From positions 196,001 to 260,000 of the forward strand of contig JAPTOF010000035.1 in the NCBI GenBank assembly GCA_028554755.1: a stretch of DNA of 64,000 bases, in the 5' to 3' direction. The DNA is from Cordia subcordata (lineage: Eukaryota > Streptophyta > Magnoliopsida > Boraginales > Cordiaceae). A program made the translations under genes and the position numbers. The notes under the pieces are model-generated. The model did no database searches and was not told the origin of the DNA. It saw only the letters and a list, made by a program, of their open reading frames with translations. Of this stretch, positions 38,265 to 48,730 are shown in pieces (position 1 is the stretch's first letter; the number at the start of each line of letters is the position of its first letter).

Positions 38265-38904
38265 GGGGCGAGCATTCGGTTATTAACCGAACAAAATAAT
38301 CAAATTGAACTGTTTCTTTTTCTTTTTTTAATAATAAATTTTGAAACCAAATTGAACCGAATCGAATTGTTTAAAAAATTTAATAGGCTGAAACCCGAAT
38401 ATATTTCGATCTATTTGGTTTGGTTCGGTTAAAACCGAAGTTGAACAATAAAATTTTTAAAAATAAAAAAAATGATAAATTGTTGCATGAGAATACAATA
38501 ATATCTAAACCGATCAGAAGCATAATTAAATGTATAAGTTTTAATTAAATTTGTTGCATACCAAAAAGCTTAAATCAATTCATATGAAAATAAATCTAAA
38601 CAATTTAGAAGTTTCAAATATATATAAAGAAAAGAGAATCTAGTTTTCAAGCTAAATATTTTATAATATGAATGATATAGGTATGGGTATAAAATATTAA
38701 TTATTCTAATATATAAAACACAATTCAGTTAATTCGATCTATTTGTTTTTTTTTTTCTTGCTAACCAAATCGAGACAGACCAAATAGTTTAATTTTCTTT
38801 TTAAAAATATAATCGAATTGAACTGAATAGATCAAATAACCGAATCAAATAGACCAAACTCAATTCGGTTTGATTTGTTTTTTTATTTGAATTTTGCTCA
38901 CCCC
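38265..38904. mobile_element. hAT-like non-autonomous element
   Basis: The left end ggggcgagcattcggtt pairs roughly with the right end gaattttgctcacccc. Inside, aaccgaa and attcggtt motifs recur on both strands, so much of the 640-bp element could fold on itself. No clear 8-bp duplication: atcaacta on the left and caacttat on the right share only part. No coding capacity. Confidence 0.5.
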
Positions 38905-40237
38905 CAACTTATAGGGTTACAGTAACACATTAACGTCATAACCTTTGCCATTTGCCTGATCTTTTTCTAATCCTGTTGATCCGTAACAGATTCAAACCTT
39001 CTTCCTCGTTAGGCATGTTTGACTAGTCAACACCCCAAGGCTTCTCCTTTCGTCATAGCTGGTTTCCGCATCGGACCGCTTTGCCGGCCCATGTCTTACT
39101 TGGGCCTAAATCATTTATTGGGCCGATTATGCCCAATACACGATCTTTGTCCTTAGCCATCACTGCTAAATAATAACATAGCCGAAGCGTCTATGTTTTG
39201 GATGCCGACTTAATCTATATATACTAGAACTAGAAGGCACGGGAATTATAAAAATTTATGCGACATAAAATATTAAGTGATTTGTTAAAAATCAAAATTT
39301 TAATTATAAAATAAAAATTTAGAAAAGTATTGAAGTTTATCCAATTTAATAGCTGTGGCCTTCTATCGATAAGATAAGTGTTAAAGAGATACAAGCTGAG
39401 ACTTTTCCATAAGAAGCATCGAGGAAAGTGGAGGTACATGAATGGAGAGCCGCTATTTAGACAACACAACCGACGCAAATGAATAGGCATGCGTTTTTTG
39501 GACAGCACTCTCCTTTAATTAAATATAATAAGTAAGTTGACAATAAATGGGATGCTTGAAACTTGTAAACTGACGGATAATAGAAGAAATTAATATATCT
39601 ATATATGTATATATATTTATTTATTTATTGGAAATGTTTACAAAGAAAAAAAATTCAATTACATAGGAAACTTGTATTTAACATAAGTTGGTTTCCCGTC
39701 AAGATTGTTACGTACTTAACTACATTAGTGTTCAATTAAATTATTCAAAAATCTAATAAAATTGAGAAAGAACTATAATTTGTTTTTTCTATTAATCATT
39801 TTGTAAGATCAAATTCGTAATATATACTCTATATACAAAATTGTCGGACTAAACAAAGTAAATATTTAATTTCATTCTTCCTATTCAATTCAATTTATTA
39901 ATTTATAGAATGCTAATATAACATATGAAAACGGTTTGGTATTAAAGTATAGATAGAAAAAACATTAATGAGAAGAAGTGAAAAAGGAAACAAAAATATA
40001 AAGCACGTACGCAAACAAAAGGTACAGTAGTGGATCGGATTTATTTATTTTATTTATTTATTTGGCTTAGTAAAAGCTAGAAGCACGGCCACAAACAAAA
40101 AAGTGCATATGTCAATTTTTTTTAATTTTTTTTTAGGAAAATGAATACCAAATTTCAGCCGTCCATTGACCCAAAAAAAAAAATCTCAGCCGTCCGGGTC
40201 AGTCTCAAACTATTACTGATTCTCCTATCTTAATATT
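38905..40237. other. Spacer between the hAT-like element and the MULE-MITE
   Basis: No gene is supported. The minus-strand frame at 39230-39508 is low-complexity. AT-rich throughout. Confidence 0.5.
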
Positions 40238-40246
40238 CTAAATTCT

Positions 40247-40984
40247 GAGATAATGATCAAACTAACCACAATTTATAAAATTTATACCAAAATAACTAAT
40301 TTTTCAAACAAATGAGGTAAATGACCACCTTAGCCAACTTTGTATATTGAAGATACAAAGTTTAAATAAGTATTGCAGATATTGCATAACACGTGACAAT
40401 TTTTTGCCATACAGGCAGATGATTAAATTTTTTGAAGTTAGTGTCTCTTCAAAACACAAAGTTGCTCTTTAGTATTCTTTTTAGCACACTAATGTTATAA
40501 TTTTAATAATATTTTTAATCAAAAAATAAAAAATTATGAATTAAAAAATAAAAATTAAGAAACTTAAATTTGTTATTAACTCATATTTTTTTATTTAACT
40601 CTTTCCATTTTCAATACTTTTTATTTCAATATTCTATCCTTTCAAAAAAATTAATTGCAATTTTTATTCTCTTGTCGTTTTTTTGTTTAAATTTTTTTTG
40701 CCTTTTTCAAAAAATTGAAATAAAAAACTAAAAAAATAAAAATAAAAAGTATTTTAATAACACAAAAAAAAAATATTGAACTTTGTGTCTTGAGGACACT
40801 AAGTTGAATTTTGTATTTTGAAGACATAAAGTCTATATGGAATAATATATCACATCAACTAATGCCATATTAACATAATTAAACTCAACTTAGTGTTTTC
40901 AAGACACTAAGTTTACTCATTAGGTTTGAAACATTACATTTTGGTATATAAAGTTTAAAAAGTGGTTATTTAACTCGTTATCTC
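40247..40984. mobile_element. Mutator-type MITE with 9-bp target duplication
   Basis: Terminal inverted repeats of about 70 bp, imperfect: gagataatgatcaaac at the left, and gagataacgagttaaa as the reverse complement of the right. The duplication ctaaattct / ctgaattct (40238-40246 and 40985-40993) matches 8 of 9, and 9 bp is the Mutator hallmark. The 738-bp interior has repeats of an actttgtgtcttgagg-type block on both strands and no gene. It ends about 100 bp before the PPR pseudogene start. Confidence 0.75.
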
Positions 40985-41087
40985 CTGAATTCTTAAGCAA
41001 AATGCTCATATTTTCTCCCCAGCTTATAAGTCTCAAACTTAGGGTTTAAAGGGTTTTGGTGAGCTCAGCTGAATTGATGTCCCGACG

Positions 41088-43574
41088 ATGATTTTTCTGA
41101 GTCGTATATCTCCTCAGAACATCATCAACGCGAGGTACATCATCAGTACGTGCCATCTTCTTCTGAAAGATAACCCTAGATTTTTTCCACCTTATGATTA
41201 TCCCATTTCTGATTCCGAATTGTACAAAGCTCAGATTTTTGTCCTATTTGAATAATCCTAATTCTACTGTATCCCCATCTAATGGCTTTTCTGCTGCAAA
41301 AGATCGAAACTTCAATAGAAATTATTGTTTTGCAAAGAATGGTGATGATGAGCCTAATGAGTGGACTGAAGAGATAGATTATTTAGATGAATCAGGTACT
41401 GTTATTTACTCGGGTAAAGGTATAAGGTCGGTAGAGCCGATGCTTGATGACCATGTAATGCTGGGTGGGTTAAAGAAGCCCATTCTGAATGCGTCTGCCG
41501 TGGCGAAGATAGTTGAGATTGTGAAGAGGTGGAGGTGGGCTCCTGAGATGGAGACCCTATTGGATATACTTCAATTTGTGCCAAACATGATTCAGGTTAC
41601 CCAGGCTCTGAAGGTTATTGAAGATAGTGATGCTTCATTGAGTTTGTTCCGATGGGCTAAGAGGCAATCTTGGTTTTCACCAAGTGATGATTGCTATATT
41701 ACATTGTTTGATAGGTTGAATCAGAGTAGGGATTATGAAGGGATTCAATCGGTCTTTGATGATGTCGTTCAAGATTCTAGCGCTGAGAAAGGGGTAGGCA
41801 TCGTTCAATGCCTGTAATCGGGTCATTCAATACCCAGCAAAAGCTGAGAAATTGGAGGTGGCGTTCTGTTGTTTTAAGAAGATTCAAGTCTGGTTGCAAA
41901 GTGGATACTTCAACTTACAACTCACTGATAACCTTGTTCCTGAACAGGGGTTTACCATATAAGGCATTTGAGATATATGAGAACATGGAAGAAGCTGGTT
42001 GTTCCTTTGATGCATCCACTTATGAATTGATGATACCTAGTCTTGCTAAATCGGGGCGTCTTGATGCAGCATTTAAGCTGTTTCAGCAGATGAAAGAAAA
42101 GAACTTCCGGCCCAATTTTAATATTTTTGCTTCACTTGTTGATTCAATGGGAAAAGCTGGGAGGCTGGACACATCATTGAAGGTATATATGAGGATGCAA
42201 GGTTTTGGGCTCAGGCCATCTGCGACCATGTTTGTTTCTATGATTGAGTCATTTGTTAAGGCTGGCAAGCTGGACGCAGCTCTAAGGCTGTGGAATGAGA
42301 TGAAAAAACCAGGATTCAGACCTAACTATGGGCTATACACAATTATTATTGAGTCCCATGCAAAATCTTGAAAGCTTGACATTGCATTGTCCATCTTTCC
42401 AGATATGGAAAAGGCTGGATTTTTACCTCCTCCATCTACCTATTCTTCTCTCTTGGAGATGCATGCTGCCTCTGGCCAAGTAGATGCTGTCATGAAGCTG
42501 TATAATTCAATGACAAATGCTGGTCTCAGGCCCGGGCTTAGTACTTGTACAGCCTTGCTGACGCTCTTGGCCAAAAAGAAGCTAGTGGATGTTGCTGCAA
42601 AAATTTTGCTTGAAATGAAGGCTATGGGATATTCTGTTGACGTCAATGCCAGTGATGTTCTAATGGTTTATATCAAGGATGGCTCTGTTGATCTTGCTTT
42701 GAGATGGCTAAGTTTCATGGGTTCATCAGGAATCCGAACGAATAATTTTATTATTAGACAGCTCTTTGAGTCATGCATGAAAAGTGGTCTATATGAGTCT
42801 GCTAAGCCTCTACTTGAAACTTATGTGAACGCTGCTGCTAAGGTTGACCTCATGCTTTACACATCTATTCTGGCCCACCTAGTAAGATGCCAGGATGAGC
42901 ATAATGAGAGGCATCTGATGTCAATCCTGAGTGCTACGAAACATAAGGCTTATTTGTTCATGTGTGGACTCTTCACTGTGGCAGAACAGAGGAAAAAAAC
43001 CAGTTCTATCATTTGTCCGGGAATTTTTCCAGGATATCGATTATAAGTTGGAAGAAGGAGCTGCCAGGCACTTTGTCAATGTTCTGCTTAATTACCTTGT
43101 TCTGATGGGACAGATTAATCGCCCACGTTGTGTATAGGAGGTTGCTTACGAAACTATACTGTTCCCAAAGGCAGTAGTCTTTATCAACATATTCCCTGGT
43201 CCCTTGATGTTAGGAATTTGTCAGTTGGAGCAGCTCTTATAGCAGTTGTGCACACGCTTCACAGGTTCAGGAAGCGAATGCTGTATTATGGTGTTGTCCC
43301 ACGATGAATTAAGCTGGTGATTGGACCAACTCTGAAAATTGTGGTTGCAAAGATGTTGAGCTCTGTGGAATCACCTTTGAGGTTGGCAAAGTGGTTTTAA
43401 GGGCCCCTGGAGATTCTGTGTTGGAAAGCAATTGTTCGGCAGTTTTTGTTGAATGAGATACCATCGAGGGCTGACATATTGATGCATAAACTCAATACAC
43501 TTTTTTCCAGTTCTGCGCCTGAAATTAGATCCTTGTCTCCTAGTAAACCTCTTGTTGGTAGGAAGTCATTGTAA
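41088..43574 (+). pseudogene. EMB2217-like pentatricopeptide (PPR) protein, pseudogene
   Basis: The sequence reads throughout as an intronless PPR protein like Arabidopsis At1g79490 (EMB2217): a possible mitochondrial presequence from ATG 41088, the acidic start region NEWTEEIDYLDESG, then consecutive PPR motifs such as STYNSLITLFLNRGLPYKAF and TYELMIPSLAKSGRLDAAF, and the conserved C-terminal region. It is broken many times. The ATG 41088 frame does not match the body frame (a shift near the T-run at 41171-41176). There are shifts near 41798, 41888 and 42990 (A-run), a TGA at 42369-42371, a TAG at 43135-43137, a TGA at 43305-43307, and a small deletion near 43420. The final TAA is at 43572. 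Substitution stops as well as indels argue against mere assembly error. PPR proteins of this kind act on organelle RNA. Confidence 0.88.
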
Positions 43575-43826
43575 CCTGCAAAATTGTTTTTTCTTTTTTC
43601 ATGTCAAAGTAAAACTGATTGATGTAAAACCATTTTTGCGGGATGTTGCTATTGTGAAGTGCTTGTTGTCCATGTGGGAAAACAATGGGTCTTAAAATGT
43701 TGAGTCTTTCGTAGCAGGCACAAATTACAGCCGAATTTCCCTAAATATTGGGGATTACTGGTTGGTTTCTATCATCATCATATGATAAAATATGAACTAA
43801 ACTATCAAGCACGCCTTGAATATATA
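43575..43826. other. 3' flank of the PPR pseudogene
   Basis: No gene is seen. Confidence 0.5.
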
Positions 43827-44166
43827 TCTATACTATATAATAAAATAAAATAGCTGTAATTTCGTGCTATCAAGTGGCGCTTTATGTGACAAGCTTTCTA
43901 TAATTACTTATTAATTTAATATGTCCATTTTTAAGTTATTTTTTTATTTTCTATCATTTATTCAGTTTCATTCTTTTATTAAATATTTTAATTTAATTAA
44001 TATTATGCCCTTTTTATATATATATGTATATGTATATGTATCAGTTTATTAATTTCATATTATATAATTGTTTTAATAACTATTTAGTAAGATGCAAAAA
44101 CTCTATAGTTTTAATATATTCAATCATATACGTCGCTCCTTGTGCATTGCACAGGTGTTACACTAG
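43827..44166 (+). mobile_element. Short non-autonomous Helitron
   Basis: The 5' end TCTATACTATATAATAA follows an A, and the 3' end is CTAG followed by T (44163-44167), as expected for insertion between A and T. A hairpin (CCTTGTGC, loop ATT, GCACAGG; 44138-44155, one bulge) lies 7-8 bases before CTAG. It is 340 bp with no Rep/helicase, so it is a passive derivative. Confidence 0.75.
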
Positions 44167-44171
44167 TGTGC

Positions 44172-44176
<5 letters not shown>

Positions 44177-44228
<52 letters not shown>
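44177..44228. repeat. (TA)n microsatellite at the Helitron 3' end
   Basis: About 26 TA units start 10 bases after the CTAG terminus. Confidence 0.95.
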
Positions 44229-44234
<6 letters not shown>

Positions 44235-45335
44235 TATTTATATCATAACCAATGAGGGATCATATCAAAAAAGGAATTCTAGTCCATTTGCTTTGAGATC
44301 TGTCCTAATTTCGCTCTTACAAGTTACATGAATGAATTTCACCAAAAAGAAAAAAGTTACATGAATGAATGCAATGAGTTGACTGTTGAGCTCCACTGCT
44401 TTTGGGGATAAAAGCTGACAGTGATAATGTGACATGCATCGTTGGCTTCTTGCTTCCATGAGTAATGAAAGTAATATATATAGATCATGAAAAGCAAGAA
44501 TCCAATAAGCACATTAAGTAAACATCTTATCCTCCTCCACAGACCCTACCCTGCATGTCAACTCCTGGCCTCTGAATCATGCCAACAATGATCAATATGA
44601 TATATATGCTTTTCCAGTGTTCAATTATATATATTTTATATATATCGAAGAGGGATTGTTGGACTAATACAAAATCAAAGTTTATTGGAAGCTTGGCCTA
44701 AAATTTCTAAAAAATTAGTTTTTAGTGATAATAATCCGACAAAAGAAGGATTATTCAGGGCCGCCTCAATGAATAATGGGATGGAATAGTGGTCGGATGT
44801 GTGTGTCAGTGTGTGTGTGTATCTGCTATCTTGTCTCACATTTCATTTGCTAGAAACTAACTAGAAAGCGTGGACAATAAAATGCCTTGTTGGTTACTAA
44901 AAATATCTTGAATAAATTGAGGTCCTCATGATCAAAGCTAAAAACCTTGACCAGTGGATCCTTCTTTTCTCCACTTCTTGTATTGTTTGAGTTGATACTC
45001 CATTATCTATGAGCATCAAGGATATATATTGGGAAAAAAGTACCAAGTTGGATATGACTCCCTAATTAAAAGTTCATTTACAAAGTTATCCTGTCTTATC
45101 ATCTGTACGTATATGCGTATCTTGGCTTTTCTTGATTATATTTTATAGTTATATATGATGCCATCTATTATCAAAAAGTATAATATTCTAGTAGTAGCCA
45201 TATATGGTTGGTAATTGTCAAAAAAAAAAAAAAAAAAGAAGAGTAGAATACATAAATAAGTTACAGCAAGAATGGTATTTCTCTACAACATGAACGAGTT
45301 GTGCAGCTAATTTACATAAAAAACAAATTGCCTAA
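44229..45335. other. Spacer
   Basis: AT-rich, with a poly-A run near 45221-45236. No gene is supported. Confidence 0.5.
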
Positions 45336-45567
45336 GGGCTTGTTTGGATTGGTTTTTTTTTTCAGAAAAAAATACTTTTTTTTTTCTTGAAAAAGTTATA
45401 TTAAAATTGTAATAATTATTTGATTTGGCTTTTAAAAAAGCTGAAACTCTGAAAAAAGTTCAAATATAATTTTTTTAGAAGCTAGAAATATTTAGTTTAT
45501 AAAAAAAATTATTTTTCAAAAGTTATTTAAAAAAACACTTTTGAAAGAAACTAATCCAAACAGGTCC
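45336..45567. mobile_element. Tourist-like MITE
   Basis: The ends gggcttgtttggattggttt and aaactaatccaaacaggtcc are inverted repeats. TAA flanks both sides (45333-45335 and 45568-45570). It is 232 bp, AT-rich, with no gene. The consensus GGGCCTGTTTGGATT is typical of PIF/Harbinger MITEs. Confidence 0.8.
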
Positions 45568-46135
45568 TAAAATCATGCCAATTTTATCTTAATTGGTTTA
45601 CAAGGAAGCAAGATATGAATCATGTACATATCCTACCAAAAATGCAATAATGATATCTCTAATGGCTGAAAATATCTCTAACAGTAACGCCTCCTACATG
45701 CAGGTCCATGTATGAATTAAGAGATTCTTGAGTTCTGATCAGGAGTGAATGAATGGGAAAAGATAGGTCATGATATGATTGCTTAATTGGCTTTCTGAAT
45801 TTGTGTCAGGGATCGTTTGTTCCTATTCCTATTCTTATTCCTACATGAGTGATCAAGCCATAAAGCTAGGAACTTTGTGATTTCAATCGGCTTCAGATTC
45901 GAGCACCCTTCTTCTCCAGTAAATTAAATTAATTGCATACAATTCTCAATTCAAACTGGAAAATTTTTTAATTGATTTACTTCTCCAGCAATGCTTTTAT
46001 GTACTAGTCAACTTTTGTATAAGTAGGTTTATATTTTAACTATTTAACCAGCACTTAAATTCCCAGAAGAGGAAATATTGAAAACATTGAGAAAGTAAAA
46101 ACTTGAAAACGAAAGGAAAAAAGAAAGAAATGTAA
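45568..46135. other. 3' flank of the ZIP pseudogene
   Basis: No gene is supported. Confidence 0.5.
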
Positions 46136-47564
46136 TCACGCCCATCTAGCCATAAAAGCCATGCAGCCTGCTCCTAGAAGAAGTGATGCATGTGCTCCTA
46201 GCTGAAGTCTAACATTACTCTGCATTCTTGGGTTCCCGAAATCTGCTGCTAATAGATCAACCAGGGACATGTAAATCAAGGTTCCTGCAGAGGCCGAGTT
46301 GAATATCCCTTCAACAACGAGCGCAGTGGAGCTGTTTTCATTGTACACACTTGATATCCCAATACCGATCCCAATCCCCACTGGGGTGGTTAGGGTGAAA
46401 AGAGAGCCATAATTGTTGTGGATAAAGATTTGAATTTTGCCTGGTAATGCCAAAGAGAAAGAAACAAACAACTTATAACTAATTAATAAGACTTGTATTC
46501 ATTGTTTGTTTAGGCTATATTTTATATAGCTAGATATCATGGAAGTGTTTATGCAGATATCTTCTGACAAAAAGTTGCTGATTTGTATGTAGTAGGAGTT
46601 GTAACAGCTGAAGGAAAGTAGTAATACCTGAGAAATACAGCCACCAAGACCCATACCCCCAAAGAACTGGTGAAAACACAAAGCAGCTAACAAAGGCTTT
46701 ATTGGTCTTGGAGTTCCAGATGCACCCAAAGATATCCCTATTGTGACCAAGTGCACCACGATTCCAAACTCCAACACCTTAACATCAGCCAACACATTCA
46801 TACACAGGCTCTCTCCGCTGACTGCTGATACTAAAAGAAGGGAAAAGAAAAAAAAAAAAAAAAAGAAAAGAAGAAGAAGAAGAAGAAGAAGAAGAAGAAG
46901 AACAAAACTCCTTAAAAAAAAAAGAAAATGTTTTAGCGAAAGTTACCTGTGATATAACTCGGTGCCTCACTATTTCTGAGGGGCTCATTTCATGGGATGG
47001 GATAGCAGCCCCATAAGCGTGGCCGTAAGTGGCATGGGTATGCATATGTAAATGACCAGCATGCTCATCAACAGCTTCCTCGTCCATAACATTCACCTGC
47101 TTAGACTTGTCAAAATGCATCCTCTTATAGAAGTTAGTGGCAAATGTATTAACCATCAAGGTTCCAATAGAAGTCATCATTGCAATGAAACCTGTGAAGG
47201 GAAATTTACTCCATGGATTTTGATCAAGGCATGGGGATGTCAAAGTGAGAAATGCATCGGGCAATATATGAAGAAAGCCAGTTGCTAAGATGACACCAGC
47301 AGCAAAGCCTTGACCATGAAGAAAATGCCATTCTCAGCCCTTAAGAATTCAATTCTTGTTGCCAGCAGAGGGAGGCTCACCCCAATGGCACCAGCAACTG
47401 AGTATGGAGGCTATTGATGCCAATTTGTATTTGACAAGTTGGCTTTTGTCGTTGCCTTCTGCTTAGACTAGTTCTACATCACATGTGCTCTCCCCAAATA
47501 CAATCAATTGAAGGAGGACAATGACAAAGATGTTTAGAGCTACAAGTTTAAGATTATAGCTCAT
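46136..47564 (-). pseudogene. ZIP1-like zinc/iron transporter, pseudogene
   Basis: Three exons on the minus strand correspond to the ZIP family: 47564-46947 (signal segment, helices 1-3, His-rich loop [16 protein letters not shown]), 46777-46628 (helix 4 [17 protein letters not shown], helix 5) and 46440-46136 (helices 6-8, ending [15 protein letters not shown]). ZIPs bring Zn, Fe or Mn into the cytosol. The copy is dead: TAA at codon 34 (47463-47465), an extra base near 47400, a missing base near 47308, and a missing T near 46400 (four Ts where five fit). In helix 5 the metal-site Glu of HQFFEG is Gly (HQFFGG). A GAA microsatellite sits in the first intron. The exon borders and most of the sequence are preserved, so loss is recent. 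Some single-base indels could be assembly errors, but the stop codon and the Glu loss are substitutions. Confidence 0.87.
46870..46902. repeat. (GAA)n microsatellite in the ZIP intron
   Basis: About 11 GAA units lie next to A-runs, in intron 1 of the ZIP pseudogene. Confidence 0.95.
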
Positions 47565-48118
47565 GGTGAAATAGAGGAAAGGCCAGAGGAAGCAAAAACA
47601 AATTTCTTTTTGAGTTGTTTGAGTTGAGGCAGGAGGGTGTGATTTTTACACCCTACATAAAGAGCTAGCTAAGGTGGCTGTTTGGAATACATCAAATAAT
47701 CAATCAATGGTTGGCAATTAAGAGTTGATTAGCATCTAGCTAGGTATTGGACGGTCAGCTGTTTTCAGTAGAGCAACTAGAAAGGCACAGACAGACTTTT
47801 AAAGCAGTTGTTATTTGCTTTGTCCTTGAGAAGCCTACCGTATGTCCTGAAATGATATATGTAACAACTATATATTAACCCAAATATATTTTTAGTCCCA
47901 TATATCTTTCTGTTGCATCAAATTATATGGTAATTCATGCATGCTTAGTGACATTGTCTCAGCCTGAGAATCAAATTAGTGTGACGGTATTCTTTGCTTT
48001 TACCATTGCAGATTCTCATATATAGATGGTGGCAAGCTTTACTCATTTCTCTATAACCACATTTTACTTACCATATAGTTGCTTTTAACTGACTATATTT
48101 TTGCTTTTTCCATTGCAG
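47565..48118. other. 5' flank of the ZIP pseudogene
   Basis: No gene is seen. A phrase ctttgcttttaccattgcag at about 47995-48010 resembles the acceptor before the KDSA exon (ttgctttttccattgcag at 48101-48118), which suggests a local duplication of about 108 bp. Confidence 0.5.
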
Positions 48119-48181
48119 ACTCTTGAAAAGGTTAAACTGGCCTATGATCTACCCATCGTCACTGATGTTCATGAAAAAATG
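48119..48181 (+). pseudogene. Single-exon relic of KDO8P synthase (KDSA)
   Basis: After a good 3' splice site (ttttccattgcag) the frame reads TLEKVKLAYDLPIVTDVHEKM. This matches the strongly conserved block LEKVK-YD-PIVTDVHE of 2-dehydro-3-deoxyphosphooctonate aldolase, which makes KDO-8-phosphate for rhamnogalacturonan II. The next base pair run is atg taggtaaat, so a donor is present but weak. I found no other KDSA exon in the neighbourhood. One short exon is thin evidence, but the match is to a diagnostic motif, and the position fits the Arabidopsis order (KDSA1 between EMB2217 and MTP9). Confidence 0.6.
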
Positions 48182-48694
48182 TAGGTAAATCTATTAGCTT
48201 CAATCCTGTTTATGTCTCTCCTGTGTATGTCTTCTGATACACCAATCTTCTGTCGATGGAAAACTGAGCCATCAACTACAGTTGATCCTCTATATTCTGC
48301 AATATTTTAGTAACTTAGACATAGTAGTTCCATTTATGCCAATATGAGTTGTTCATTTATCTGTAAGCTCCCGATTCAGTAATTGTTTTTGATTCTGTGT
48401 GGGAGGGAATGAATGGGCGTTAGAAACTGGCCACAAATACCTGCATTTACTGCAAATGCTACAAAAATCAAATTAGGTGGATGCGTGAAATCATGTTCTC
48501 CAATTGACGACATGTGTGTTGACGACAATGATTATGAGCTCCTTCCCTTGTGTTATTCCTCTAGTTTCAAGGGCTGTCCATTTAATGTTGGTTGATCGCT
48601 TCAAGTGTGTGTTCGTGACTCTCATTTAGTGCTGCTTCTTCCTTTGTGTACGTACAGAGAGTCAACAAATTACAGGAAGCAACGTTTTAATACT

Positions 48695-48730
<36 letters not shown>

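Noticed and set aside
39222..39300. Possible Helitron 3' end on the minus strand (ctagt with gcacggg nearby)
   Set aside because: No hairpin arm pairs with cccgtgcc and no matching TC start was found.
44024..44248. 74-codon frame ending in Tyr-Ile repeats
   Set aside because: It consists of TA microsatellite and Helitron sequence.
46743..46952. Lys/Arg-rich frame on the plus strand
   Set aside because: It is made of the GAA and A tracts of the ZIP intron.
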